Of a stretch of DNA of 64,000 nucleotides, positions 44,527 to 53,654 are shown piece after piece. The stretch is from positions 76,513 to 140,512 of the forward strand of contig RDOF01000004.1 of NCBI GenBank assembly GCA_011365025.1, read 5' to 3'. The notes below the pieces were generated by a model, which was not told the DNA's origin, ran no database searches, and saw nothing but the letters and a program-made list of their open reading frames with translations. Every line of letters starts with the position of its first letter. Position 1 is the stretch's first letter. The DNA is from Candidatus Thorarchaeota archaeon. GTDB taxonomy: Archaea > Asgardarchaeota > Thorarchaeia > Thorarchaeales > Thorarchaeaceae. The position numbers and the translations under genes are program-made.

Positions 44527-44784
44527 ATGGTCAAGCCGTGTGGAATCTGTCGTTCGAAGTCAAAAATCCGCTGTGATCGATGTCGGAATGAATTTTGTCA
44601 CGACCATGCAATCAAGTGCGCCTCTTGCGGCACCATTACTTGCATACGAGATATTCCCTCCACAAATGCATGCCCAGTATGTCACACGCGTCTTGGGATC
44701 TGCCCAGACTGCCTAGTTAATGGAAAGATAGTAAGGACAATTGCTGGTTCAGGCATATGTCCTGAGTGTGGTTGGAGTTCCTAA
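44527..44784 (+). CDS. 85-residue protein with fourteen cysteines
   Basis: A small multi-zinc protein. Cysteine pairs fall at 5/8, 16/19, 31/34, 49/52, 59/62 and 78/81, with single cysteines at 24 and 39 and His25/His27 nearby. This could hold three zinc sites and resembles B-box, ZZ or RING-like cross-braced fingers (CDRCRNEFCHDHAIKCASC is one cluster). No family named with confidence. It is likely a protein- or nucleic-acid-binding module. Its last bases overlap the convergent DUF131 gene. Confidence 0.8.
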   Translation: MVKPCGICRSKSKIRCDRCRNEFCHDHAIKCASCGTITCIRDIPSTNACPVCHTRLGICPDCLVNGKIVRTIAGSGICPECGWSS

Positions 44785-45050
44785 AAAACTAAAATCAATA
44801 CAACCCAAAGAACCAGTGCAACTGCAAATGCTATTGCCCAGCCCTTTTTTCCATAACCCCAAACGATCGGGATTGGGCCAATAAGAATGACTCCCTTCTT
44901 TTCGGCCGCGATTTGACCGGATTCTCTTCTTTCCGCAAAAAGCGACAAAATGGCTGCAACTACAAATAGAACACCAATGACCAAGAATCCCAGTCCAAGT
45001 AGTTCTATCTCTGCAGGTAGTTGAAGCATGATTTGCTCTTCATTCCTCAT
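44781..45050 (-). CDS. DUF131 (TIGR00304-type) membrane protein
   Basis: An 89-residue archaeal membrane protein with hydrophobic segments near 16-40 and 70-88. The family landmark EKKGVILIGPIPIVWGYGKK lies between them. Function unknown, but the family is archaea-specific. Starts at ATG 45050 or 45029. The stop overlaps that of the cysteine-rich gene by four bases. Confidence 0.88.
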   Translation of the reverse strand: MRNEEQIMLQLPAEIELLGLGFLVIGVLFVVAAILSLFAERRESGQIAAEKKGVILIGPIPIVWGYGKKGWAIAFAVALVLWVVLILVF

Positions 45051-45089
45051 ATCGTTTAAAGATAGTCCTACTGAAGCATTCGAGCTTTT

Positions 45090-45623
45090 CTAAGGCAATT
45101 CAAATAGCATTCGCTCATAGCCCCCAACGTCATCTCCCTCGAAAGCCCATAGAGTAACGATGTCTTCGTATATCTCGTGTTCAAGGAGTGTAGAAATTTC
45201 CGTAACCTTTGTTCCGATGGGGAATCGCCAGATTATCTCAAAGTCATATGGCGCCACTTCTTCCTCAAGCCATGTTTCAATCTTGTTTCTTCTCTGTTCA
45301 AATGCGCTGCCGAAATCAATCAAGTATAGCACAGAAACAACGTCGCTGCTTCCCTTTAGGAAAATGTCAGCATAGTCCACCGTTGACCTAACGCGTTCAC
45401 CGTTGATTTCAACGCGTTCCTTATCCAAGAAGTACTGCATATTGGCAGCTAGCTTTTCCACTTCTAGACGAAGCAAGTCATCATCTCGTATCACATGTCG
45501 ATAATAGCCCTCGGGATCTATGTACTCATAGCAAAGTCTCTCGTGAATCTCGCCTGACTTTGAAACCGAAAAGAATGAATCGGCATGCACAGGTTCAACC
45601 ATTTCTGACATGAATTCTTCCAT
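45090..45623 (-). CDS. Hypothetical protein downstream of MBL nuclease
   Basis: A 177-residue soluble alpha/beta protein beginning MEEFMSEMVEPVHADSFF. It contains DYADIFLKGSSDVVSVLYLI and YEDIVTLWAFEGDDVGGYER. No family recognised. GGTGAG five bases before ATG 45623 fixes that start rather than ATG 45653. It follows the MBL gene by ten bases on the same strand, so they are co-transcribed. Confidence 0.72.
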   Translation of the reverse strand: MEEFMSEMVEPVHADSFFSVSKSGEIHERLCYEYIDPEGYYRHVIRDDDLLRLEVEKLAANMQYFLDKERVEINGERVRSTVDYADIFLKGSSDVVSVLYLIDFGSAFEQRRNKIETWLEEEVAPYDFEIIWRFPIGTKVTEISTLLEHEIYEDIVTLWAFEGDDVGGYERMLFELP

Positions 45624-45633
45624 TATTCTCACC

Positions 45634-46638
45634 CTATTCAAGTGGTACCGCATTGAACCCCTCGCTTGTTAGGTGTCTAGAGAACTCCATTGCATTGCTT
45701 GTGAAGCAATATATCAATCTTGGATTAACTTGACGCGCGAAATCTATCAGACCTGGAAAATCAGTGTGAGCGCTAAGCGGGAATCCTCTTCTCCCTGTTT
45801 CACCCAGCGTCCATCCTGACAGTGAGAAGAACTCCAAACTTGGTTCCAGCTTTGCAGTGTATGCGTGACCGAATTCCGTCTGCAGATTCCTCAGCATATG
45901 TCTGGGTGATGAGCACACAATTGCGCAACCGCTATCTATCATTTCGGATGCCCCTTTTTCTCTCAACGATAAATGCCTAAGGTCTATGCCATGCTTTTGG
46001 TAAACTCTGCATACCTCATCGATTTTTTGATTTCCAGTGACCACGTTTATTCCACCTCCGTGAAGAAGCGCAATTGCCTCCTGAGCCTTTCCAAGCGAGT
46101 ATGCTTGGAAGACTGGTATTCGACCATTATCCATGACCTCACTTGCCTTTAGCAGGATTTCCTCGTAGACCCGTTTGCGTTCGGGAAATACCCATTGTGG
46201 AGCACCATAGGTTGCCTCCGAAATCAGCACATCTGCTTTGACTGCCTTGGCTGCATTATGGACCAGGCTATCAACGGCGTTGAAGTCTCCTGTGTACAAA
46301 ACCTTGAGATCATCGTCGAATTCGAGGAGGAACATTGTAGAACCAAGCACATGACCTGCATTCAGCGCCGTAATCTTCACGCCAAGCTGACCCATAGACT
46401 CGCCCATACCGATAGTGGTGAGTTTTCCTCCTACCTTGTAACCTCTTGCGTAGAGCGTTTCAAGCGTGGCTCCTGTGGTAACAATCCTGAATGCTTTCGC
46501 AATTCCAGAGAGATGGTCTGCATGAGCATGAGAAAGCAATGTGGTCTCATTATTCAATCCAGAATCCAAACCTAGCCTAACATGTCCGTATTCAAGGGCA
46601 AGGCCGCCCCCATGCTTGACAATTTTCAGGCTGGTCAT
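45634..46638 (-). CDS. MBL-fold (beta-CASP-like) nuclease
   Basis: A 334-residue metallo-beta-lactamase-fold protein. The metal motif is LLSHAHADHLSG, followed by NAGHVLGSTMFLLEF and LYTGDF, the arrangement of CPSF73/SNM1-type RNA or DNA processing enzymes. SEATYGAPQWVFPERKRVYE and the region after it fit a shortened beta-CASP domain. Loss of the final His is not evident: LSAHTDFPGLIDF supplies one. It probably cleaves nucleic acid. A gene of unknown function follows it closely. Confidence 0.88.
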   Translation of the reverse strand: MTSLKIVKHGGGLALEYGHVRLGLDSGLNNETTLLSHAHADHLSGIAKAFRIVTTGATLETLYARGYKVGGKLTTIGMGESMGQLGVKITALNAGHVLGSTMFLLEFDDDLKVLYTGDFNAVDSLVHNAAKAVKADVLISEATYGAPQWVFPERKRVYEEILLKASEVMDNGRIPVFQAYSLGKAQEAIALLHGGGINVVTGNQKIDEVCRVYQKHGIDLRHLSLREKGASEMIDSGCAIVCSSPRHMLRNLQTEFGHAYTAKLEPSLEFFSLSGWTLGETGRRGFPLSAHTDFPGLIDFARQVNPRLIYCFTSNAMEFSRHLTSEGFNAVPLE

Positions 46639-46720
46639 TCTAATGCATCACTCGAAAACAATGTGCTTCACAAAAGGGTTTCTCACAACTGTGATAATCT
46701 CCTATGAACGCTCTACTTGC

Positions 46721-47596
46721 CTATAGCTGCTTTCTAAGAAGAAGGTCTCCATACATGGTGTTAGCGGAATTGTAAAGGTCCCGTATGGCATCAATTGTAG
46801 CTTTTTGTCCGGTGCCAACTAGGCTGAATATCAATCTATCTGCAGAGATGTGATGTAGAATTGCTTCGGCCGCCATTGTACAAGCAAGAATCTCGGAGTT
46901 GGCGGCAAAGAAAGGTATCTGGTAGCCGCTTCCAAACTTCTCAACGGCCACGACAAGACAGGTTTCTCCGCGGAGGCTGAAAGTCTTAATTGTGTTGCGT
47001 TCTTTTGCCATATCCAAAGCAAGCCATTGATGCGAGCAGCTTAGACCAATATTCTCTCGCTGGTTCCACAGCAGTTCACGGGCACTGTCGTAGTTTGGTG
47101 TCCTATCAATTGTTACCTGGCTCTGGATGTTTGATGGGGGCACTCCTTCAATGCATACTCTATAGCTTTTGGCAATCTCCTGAAAGCCCATTTTCCGTAA
47201 TGCTGGTAGTGCCCAGTTTCGCAAAATCGGTGCTAGGGAAAATGACATGTCCCCTATTGTGTCGGACTCCGCCACAAGCGCGTCCACACCTCGAATAGAT
47301 AGTGTCTTGAAGAAAGGGAGCGATGCCTTGAAGAGTTGGAATGGCATGTTCTCCCTGAATTCCTCCTCAAGTCTTGCAGCAACCAAAGCCATTGCAAGCC
47401 GAGTTCTATCCCTATAGATTGCCGTTCCACCAACCGGTATTCCGTTTATTGTTGCGATGAAGAACATGCTATCTGGAAGCTGAAGGAATGATTTTGCATA
47501 CTGAGCTTCCTCTGCTGTTGGAGTTCCTCCCACCTGAAGCCACGTCTCGAGTTCGCTTTTTAGTAGCCTTCTTGTGTATAGCATGGAGTAAGTCAT
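46721..47596 (-). CDS. GNAT-like acetyltransferase protein
   Basis: A 291-residue protein. The first 150 residues look like a GNAT domain: FFIATINGIPVGGTAIYRDR resembles strand pairs of the fold, and ALPALRKMGFQEIAKSYRV its C-terminal end. The second half (SARELLWNQRENIGLSCSHQ onward) may be another diverged copy, but no clear acetyl-CoA loop is seen in it. Substrate unknown. Confidence 0.65.
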   Translation of the reverse strand: MTYSMLYTRRLLKSELETWLQVGGTPTAEEAQYAKSFLQLPDSMFFIATINGIPVGGTAIYRDRTRLAMALVAARLEEEFRENMPFQLFKASLPFFKTLSIRGVDALVAESDTIGDMSFSLAPILRNWALPALRKMGFQEIAKSYRVCIEGVPPSNIQSQVTIDRTPNYDSARELLWNQRENIGLSCSHQWLALDMAKERNTIKTFSLRGETCLVVAVEKFGSGYQIPFFAANSEILACTMAAEAILHHISADRLIFSLVGTGQKATIDAIRDLYNSANTMYGDLLLRKQL

Positions 47597-47726
47597 CTTC
47601 TATTCATTCCAAAGAGGAATTTCCTCTCCTGCACATAAGTTATGCTGCAGGGGTTGGAGAATTCTACACGATGCATCGAAGGGTTTATTCACGGGATTAC
47701 AATCTTCATGCATTGAAGGTGCGCGG

Positions 47727-48716
47727 ATGCAGTCGCTGATATTAACAAAAGATGGTCTTCAGCTCGCGGATACTCCAATGCCCCCTGTTATGCCTGGCGA
47801 TGTCCGTATCGAAGTTCGTGCCGTTGGGATATGTGGCACTGATATCGCGATTTGGAAGGGTGAATATGAAGTGGAATTGCCCTTGGTACTTGGTCACGAA
47901 ATCGTTGGTGTTGTCCATACGAGTTCAGTGCAAGACATTGCATCTGGGACTCTTGTAACCACAGAAACGGATATCCCCTGTCACCGCTGCTGGTACTGCC
48001 GCCATTCCGACCGAAGGCATTGCCAGGAAAAGGAGGTGCTTGGCGTTACTACAGACGGTGGTTTGTCCGAATACATAAGTGTTCCAGCTGAGGTTGTGCA
48101 TCCTTTGCCTCCGGGTATTGAAGAGAATGAAGGGACCTTCGTTGAACCACTTGCATCTGCCTTACAGACTCTGAAGTATATGCCGCCCGAACTGGATGAA
48201 AAAGTACTCGTTCTCGGGAGTGGAAAGCTAGGCCTTCTGGTAGCCCAAGTCTATGATGCTCATGGTGCAGAGGCGATCCTTGTGGGCAGAAATCGTTGGC
48301 AGTTGGGTCTCGGAAGGCAGCTGGGTCTTAAGAATACCATAAATGCCACTGAAACGGACTGGAAGCAGGCCGTTCTGGATGCAACTTTCGGTGTTGGCCC
48401 TCGATTGGTTGTTGAAACGACCGGGAATCCCGAGGGACTCAAAATGGCGCTTGGAATTGTCAGAAGCAAAGGGTCAGTCGCATTAAAGAGCATGCATGGT
48501 TTGCCTGTTGAGATTGACCCCACAGACATTGTGCAGCGTGAAATATCCCTCTTTGGAAGCAGCTGTGGGCCATTCAAAAAGGCAATTGATTTACTCTCAA
48601 AGGGCCGCATTGAAGTAAAGCGCCTTGTGACAAAGGAGTTCAAACTGGAAGATGCAACAAAGGCCTTCGAATTTGCCGATCTGCCAGCCACTACTAAAGT
48701 GATAATAAACATCTGA
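47727..48716 (+). CDS. Zinc-dependent medium-chain dehydrogenase
   Basis: A 329-residue alcohol/polyol dehydrogenase. Catalytic zinc ligands are Cys36 (ICGTD), His57 and Glu58 (GHEIVG). The structural zinc has cysteines 85, 88, 91 and 99. The NAD(P)-binding loop is VLVLGSGKLGLLVAQ. It resembles sugar-alcohol, threonine or glucose dehydrogenases. The following endonuclease Q gene starts 11 bases after its stop, so they share a transcript, though no functional tie is evident. Confidence 0.92.
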   Translation: MQSLILTKDGLQLADTPMPPVMPGDVRIEVRAVGICGTDIAIWKGEYEVELPLVLGHEIVGVVHTSSVQDIASGTLVTTETDIPCHRCWYCRHSDRRHCQEKEVLGVTTDGGLSEYISVPAEVVHPLPPGIEENEGTFVEPLASALQTLKYMPPELDEKVLVLGSGKLGLLVAQVYDAHGAEAILVGRNRWQLGLGRQLGLKNTINATETDWKQAVLDATFGVGPRLVVETTGNPEGLKMALGIVRSKGSVALKSMHGLPVEIDPTDIVQREISLFGSSCGPFKKAIDLLSKGRIEVKRLVTKEFKLEDATKAFEFADLPATTKVIINI

Positions 48717-48727
48717 GGGATCTGCGC

Positions 48728-50005
48728 GTGCGGCCATTCAACGCAGATTTGCATATTCACTCACTGCACTCCATTGGCGTTAGCAAGAATATGACCATCC
48801 CTAACCTATCAAAAGGAGCCGAGAAGAAAGGAATTCATATAATTGGAACTGGCGATGCAACTCAGCCAGACTGGTTGGACCATCTTGAGCACACCCTTGT
48901 CAAAAAGGGGGGATCCCTCGCCTTTGAGGGCGTTTACTTCGTTCTGACGGTTGAGATTGAAGACAAGGAGTCAATACACCACCTGATTCTCCTCCCGAAT
49001 TTTGAGGCTGTGAGGTCTCTCAGAAATGACCTAGGAAGATACTCTCCGAATATTGATCATACATGGGGTGGTCGTCCACGTGTCAATCTGCAAGGAGAAA
49101 CCCTTGCCGGAATTGTCCGTGATAATGATGGAATGATTGGGCCTGCTCATGCTTTTACACCTTTCAAGGCCATCTTTCGGGAGGGAAGACATGATGGCCT
49201 TGCAGGATGCTATGGAGAAGAGGCGAGGCACATTCACTTCATCGAACTCGGACTGTCCGCGGACTCAGCCGTTGCTGACCATATCCCCGAGCTTCGAGAT
49301 CTTACGTACATAACCTCCAGCGATGCTCATTCTCCTGGCCCTGACAAACTCGGCAGAGAGTATGTTGCCTTCAACATGGAATCTCCCACCTTTGACGAGC
49401 TTAGACTGGCTATTCTGCGCCGGAATGGAAGGAGGCCTCTGCTCAATGTAGGCTTTGATCCTCGACTAGGAAAGTACTATCTCTCCTTCTGTTCCTCATG
49501 CAGAAGAACACTGGTTGTTAGACAGGGTGAAGGCGAACCGGAGTATGATGACCTTAATATCTACATCTCGGTGAAGTCCTCTGAAGAGAATGAACGGCTT
49601 TTACGTGGCATCCACAGACGCAAGGTGTTTTGCCCTGCTGACGGCAAGAAACTCCGCCTGGGGGTAAGGGATCGAGCAATGCAAATCGGAGAGGCTGAGA
49701 GCGTGTCGCCCAAGCATCGACCACCCTATCTCCATATGCCGCCACTTCTTGATCTCATGTCAAATGCCCTGAATATTAAGGCGAAGAATTCCAAGCGACT
49801 TCAAACAATCTACGACCAATTAAGAACCGCCTTTGGTCCGGAAACTGAAATACTGACGAGAACCTCCATTTCGAACGTCGCCAGAATCAATGAAGCCATC
49901 GCGAGAATGCTTGAAGCTTATCGCGAAGGGACCATTAGATATGTTCCTGGCGGAGGAGGACGTTATGGAACTTTCACAATGCCCTGGGAGTCAGATGCCA
50001 AATGA
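48728..50005 (+). CDS. Endonuclease Q (PHP-domain DNA repair nuclease)
   Basis: Endonuclease Q cuts DNA 5' of deaminated bases and abasic sites. At 425 residues it has the usual length. The PHP domain shows ADLHIHSLHSIGVSKNMTIP (6-25), GTGDATQPDW, GPAHAFTPF, IELGLSADS and SSDAHSPGPDKLGREY; the C-terminus has the glycine motif VPGGGGRYG. The zinc module is altered: CSSC is present but the second pair reads CPAD, and the spacer between them is unusually long. It starts at GTG 48728 and is coupled by ATGA to a small gene. Confidence 0.94.
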   Translation: MRPFNADLHIHSLHSIGVSKNMTIPNLSKGAEKKGIHIIGTGDATQPDWLDHLEHTLVKKGGSLAFEGVYFVLTVEIEDKESIHHLILLPNFEAVRSLRNDLGRYSPNIDHTWGGRPRVNLQGETLAGIVRDNDGMIGPAHAFTPFKAIFREGRHDGLAGCYGEEARHIHFIELGLSADSAVADHIPELRDLTYITSSDAHSPGPDKLGREYVAFNMESPTFDELRLAILRRNGRRPLLNVGFDPRLGKYYLSFCSSCRRTLVVRQGEGEPEYDDLNIYISVKSSEENERLLRGIHRRKVFCPADGKKLRLGVRDRAMQIGEAESVSPKHRPPYLHMPPLLDLMSNALNIKAKNSKRLQTIYDQLRTAFGPETEILTRTSISNVARINEAIARMLEAYREGTIRYVPGGGGRYGTFTMPWESDAK

Positions 50006-50316
50006 CAGTTGTTCGAGGGATTATTCGAGAGATAGGACGCAGCAAGACCGTGCAAGTCAGCGCACGAAGATGGTATGGCACGACAGAAATTGTCGTTCAA
50101 GACCCCGAAACCAAAAAGACATACAGCGTGAGAATCTCAGCGAATGTCTTGGACAAGTGCCGTTTTCTACCTCGCACAGGAATGGAGGTCATAATCCATG
50201 GGTATGTGGAAGAGGCTGACTTCGGCCTTTCTGACTATGTTGTTTCGCGAGTGACCAGCATCAAACACGAAGGTGCAGGGATTAAGAGAGTTCACAAGTT
50301 CGACGATGAGTCTTGA
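50002..50316 (+). CDS. Small beta-rich protein coupled to endonuclease Q
   Basis: A 104-residue protein whose ATG lies in the stop of the endonuclease Q gene (ATGA). It alternates beta strands (VVRGIIREIGRSKTVQVSAR and MEVIIHGYVEEADFGLSDYV), which suggests an OB-fold-like barrel, but no family is certain. The coupling suggests a cofactor or DNA-binding partner of the nuclease; this is inference. The stop is one base from the convergent regulator. Confidence 0.72.
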   Translation: MTVVRGIIREIGRSKTVQVSARRWYGTTEIVVQDPETKKTYSVRISANVLDKCRFLPRTGMEVIIHGYVEEADFGLSDYVVSRVTSIKHEGAGIKRVHKFDDES

Positions 50317-50317
50317 T

Positions 50318-50626
50318 TCACTTCCTCTCCCTAATTATATACGCAGGGGAAAGAATCCACTCCGATCGACACTTGGGGCACTTTGATGGTCTTTTTGCGG
50401 TTTTTCGGTCAGAAAAAATATAATTGCATTTGCCGCAGCTCGCTGGTTTCACGAGTAGCTCCTTCCCTTCTGATTTCACAGATTGTGCAATATGCTCAAT
50501 ATCCTCATAGATAATGGACCTGCTTTGGAGCCCGAGGATATTGCAGAGATCCTGGGCAGTTAGGGGCTGAGCTGCCTCTTCTAGCAAAGCCTTGATTCTT
50601 TCTCTGCGTGTTTGCATTGGAATCAA
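50318..50626 (-). CDS. HTH/zinc-ribbon transcriptional regulator
   Basis: A 102-residue archaeal regulator. Residues about 5-50 form a winged-helix DNA-binding domain (RRERIKALLEEAAQPLTAQD, then ILGLQSRSIIYEDIEHIAQS). A zinc ribbon follows with CGKC and CPKC pairs. This fits the archaeal predicted regulators with an HTH fused to a zinc ribbon. ATG 50626 or 50617 could start it. Confidence 0.85.
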   Translation of the reverse strand: MIPMQTRRERIKALLEEAAQPLTAQDLCNILGLQSRSIIYEDIEHIAQSVKSEGKELLVKPASCGKCNYIFSDRKTAKRPSKCPKCRSEWILSPAYIIRERK

Positions 50627-50739
50627 TCTTGGTAATTCGCTGATATAGTTTCGGTGTCCTCTCCATGAGGTCTATATGCATTTGAATGAAAAGAAGGCTC
50701 AGAGAACTCACTATTCAAAGAAATGAACAGGATTAATCG

Positions 50740-52002
50740 ATGATGGCCCAGCTGAAGCTCTCCGATGCACCCAAGGCAAAACGTCTTTCATATGATGAGA
50801 GAGTCTGCTCCAAGTGCATGGGCCACCGCCATCTGTGCGGAATTAAGCCTTGCCCAATCCTAATGAGAGCTAAGGCATTAACGAACATCGAGCGTGCAGC
50901 ATCCAGTCTGAATCTTGCTGGTTCGTCGCCTCCTTCTGTTTTTGTTGGAGAATATGGATATCCAAAGGTGCTCGCCGGTCCTCTAATTCCTCCAATATTC
51001 GGGAGGGATGCAGAGATCATGGAACGCCCGGACCTGTGGCTCTCAAAAAGCATGGATGAGATTCTGTCTTTTCGTTTCAATCTGGTGAGAACTAAGAAAC
51101 CAATTCCTATTGATGCAGCAGTAGACCCACCTCGCCTGCTCCAAGAAACTCAGACCTTGGCACTCTCCGAATCGCCGACTGATTCTGAGGCCACGTTGCT
51201 GAGGAGGCCCCAGTTTAATAGTGTCCTCTCCGATACGACACTTCCCCTAGGTCCTTCAGCTCCTCTTGAGCTATTCGTCCTTGATGACAACCCTCGTGTT
51301 CCACGCGTTGTTGACAAAATTACCACAGATAGTGATTTGAAGGCTGTAGGAGGGGTGATGGAGCTTTTTCAAGGCGGAGTACGACAAGAACACACGACTC
51401 GGTTATTGTCAGTGGGCCTACTTGGTGAGAAGAAAGCTCGCAAATTGGTTCCGACAAAATGGAGCATTACCGCTGTTGATGATATTGTTGGGAAGGAGCT
51501 TCACAAGGAAGTTTTGCGTAATCCTTGGATCAACGATTACTGGGTGTACGCCGACCATGCACTAGGAAACACGGTCATTCTGCTGTTTCTTCCAAGTGGA
51601 TGGCAGTTCGAAGCCCTCGAGTCTTGGCTAACTGGGCCAAATCCACCTATTATCACTGACCATGAATGGTTCAAAGGCAGAAAGGACTATGCAAGCTCCG
51701 TTGTAGGAGCTTACTATGCAACAAGATTGCCTGCCTTGAATCATTTGGTCCAGATCAGAAGGCAGGCTGGTGTCGTTGTATTTCTTGAAACTGACCCCAC
51801 CGAGTGGGTGCCGCTAGGAGTTTGGCGATTTCGAGAAATTGCGAAGAGAGCGCTCATGGCTGGTCCAAAGGAATTCTCAAACTTGGATGAAGCCATTGCT
51901 GAAGTGGATAGAAGACTGAAGAGCCCAGTTATGAAGTGGGTTTCAGTTAGCCGTGTCCTCAAGGAATTCAAGTCACAGATGCTGGTCACTGACTTTCTAT
52001 GA
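50740..52002 (+). CDS. nreA: NreA-type DNA repair protein
   Basis: Archaeal Nre-family repair protein of 420 residues, linked in haloarchaea to tolerance of mitomycin C and known to bind PCNA. The N-terminal zinc module is VCSKCMGHRHLCGIKPCPIL, and PPSVFVGEYGYPKVLAGPLI is a family landmark. The last residues, QMLVTDFL, fit a PCNA-interacting (PIP-like) pattern with Phe-Leu at its end. The catalytic activity of the family is not settled. Two ATG codons in tandem (50740, 50743) can start it. Confidence 0.92.
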   Translation: MMAQLKLSDAPKAKRLSYDERVCSKCMGHRHLCGIKPCPILMRAKALTNIERAASSLNLAGSSPPSVFVGEYGYPKVLAGPLIPPIFGRDAEIMERPDLWLSKSMDEILSFRFNLVRTKKPIPIDAAVDPPRLLQETQTLALSESPTDSEATLLRRPQFNSVLSDTTLPLGPSAPLELFVLDDNPRVPRVVDKITTDSDLKAVGGVMELFQGGVRQEHTTRLLSVGLLGEKKARKLVPTKWSITAVDDIVGKELHKEVLRNPWINDYWVYADHALGNTVILLFLPSGWQFEALESWLTGPNPPIITDHEWFKGRKDYASSVVGAYYATRLPALNHLVQIRRQAGVVVFLETDPTEWVPLGVWRFREIAKRALMAGPKEFSNLDEAIAEVDRRLKSPVMKWVSVSRVLKEFKSQMLVTDFL

Positions 52003-52073
52003 TGAAGTCCCACAGAATAGCGGGGAATTTAAGAGATGCATAATACGCCTCAGATTCGGAGGATTGAAACAGA

Positions 52074-53597
52074 ATGTATGAAGGACTATGTCGCATTAGC
52101 TCCAAGATTCCCCCTTTCAAGCAATTGGGAGCTAGGAGACAAGACCGGGAACTTTCGAAAGCTGTAGGTTTCCTCAAGCCATTACTCACCCTTTCTGTGC
52201 AGGGCGTTGTGGCAGCGGCCTATCTGACCTCCATGCTAACTTTGTTGTTCACTGCTATCTTCCTGTTCTTCATTGAGTTGAGTATAATCATTATCATTCC
52301 TGTTTCATTCCTTGGCGCCATAATTGTCTACTTTCTAGTCGTATCATATCCTGTTACCCTGATGAATGGATACAAGCTCTCCTTGTCGGAGGAGTCTGAC
52401 CTTGTATTCGAGCAGTTCGTGTTGGTCTTTCAATCAGGTGGCACGATTTTCGATGCTGTCGAAATGGTTGCACAATCCGACCACCCCTTTCTCTCAAAAG
52501 CCTTTCAGGAGATTCTGCGAAAGGTGAATGATGGTATTCCTCCCGAGAGATCGCTTGCTGAATTTGCACGAAACCAGCCATCAGATGACTTGCGTAGATA
52601 CATCACCGGTATTCTCTCCGCCCTTGAAAAGAAGACGGAAATGCTAGACCTTCTCTCTGGCGAATCATATGAGGCAGATTTGACCTTGAGGCAACAAAAC
52701 CTTGAACTGGAAAGCCGATTGCTAATTGTTGCAGCTCTCGTTACTTATGTCCCCATTATGTTTACACTGGCGTTTTCACTTGCAGGGCTAGCTACGAATG
52801 TTTTCATCTTCTTACTAGTTCCCTTCTTCATATTGATGAATGCCTTTATGAAATCCCGATTCACGACGCAGTTCTCCGCTTACTTTGATAGGCCAAACAA
52901 GGGGGGCGTTTTGGCACCCTCTCAGCCTGAAATCATTGCAGAATATGAGGAATTTCTCAATTTCCTTATTCTTCTGTCAGAGCGTTTAAGGTCGGGGGAC
53001 ACCTTGGAAGTTGCGCTGCCAGAGATTCGCGATGACCTATCGCCTGAGATTCAGCAGCTAATTGATCCTGCCATAAGCTCGGTTTATTGGAAGGATGAAA
53101 GCATCGGGGAGGCTATGAAACTGGCTTCAGAACGGGCACTAGGCCAGCGTGTGGCGCACCTTCTCAAAATGATTCATCTAATGTGCGAAACGTCTGCAAA
53201 AGAGGCGGGCGACCGACTATCCAAGATTGCAGCACGACTCGTCAGGCGTTCAGCTGTCGCAAAAGAAAGAGACAGTATCATAGCTGCGCAACGTCTCAAG
53301 GTCTATCTTCTCACCATTACAAGTTCTATCGTGCTTGGCCTTCTTTCTGCGCTTTCTCCGTTTCTTTTCATTGGCTCTCTTCTTGGCGATGGCCCCACTT
53401 GGACACCTGATATGGTAACGATGCTTGATATAATGCCCCTTTTCATGACCTTGCTGGTGACCACAACATCGACCGGATACCAAAACACTCGAATGGTTGG
53501 TGGGCGAAGGGCCGTTCTCCTGGGTACTATATGTGGACTCCTATATGCGGTGGCCTTTGCTATTTCATCGTCAATTCTGGGCGTGACTCTGACCTGA
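52074..53597 (+). CDS. TadC/FlaJ-like pilus platform protein (type II secretion F)
   Basis: An inner-membrane platform protein of 507 residues. It has an N-terminal membrane region (about 35-110), a first T2SSF-like helical domain (about 115-220, SEESDLVFEQFVLVFQSGGT), more helices, and a second such domain (about 300-420). Two T2SSF domains are usual for archaeal TadC/ArlJ proteins. It should anchor an ATPase that drives a type IV pilus or similar machine. No ATPase or pilin gene is next to it. CGGAGGA lies ten bases before ATG 52074. Confidence 0.85.
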   Translation: MYEGLCRISSKIPPFKQLGARRQDRELSKAVGFLKPLLTLSVQGVVAAAYLTSMLTLLFTAIFLFFIELSIIIIIPVSFLGAIIVYFLVVSYPVTLMNGYKLSLSEESDLVFEQFVLVFQSGGTIFDAVEMVAQSDHPFLSKAFQEILRKVNDGIPPERSLAEFARNQPSDDLRRYITGILSALEKKTEMLDLLSGESYEADLTLRQQNLELESRLLIVAALVTYVPIMFTLAFSLAGLATNVFIFLLVPFFILMNAFMKSRFTTQFSAYFDRPNKGGVLAPSQPEIIAEYEEFLNFLILLSERLRSGDTLEVALPEIRDDLSPEIQQLIDPAISSVYWKDESIGEAMKLASERALGQRVAHLLKMIHLMCETSAKEAGDRLSKIAARLVRRSAVAKERDSIIAAQRLKVYLLTITSSIVLGLLSALSPFLFIGSLLGDGPTWTPDMVTMLDIMPLFMTLLVTTTSTGYQNTRMVGGRRAVLLGTICGLLYAVAFAISSSILGVTLT

Positions 53598-53654
53598 GAA
53601 TAGTTTTTTAGAAGCCTTTTCCAATCAGCTCCTAGCATAATAGAGGTGTAATCC

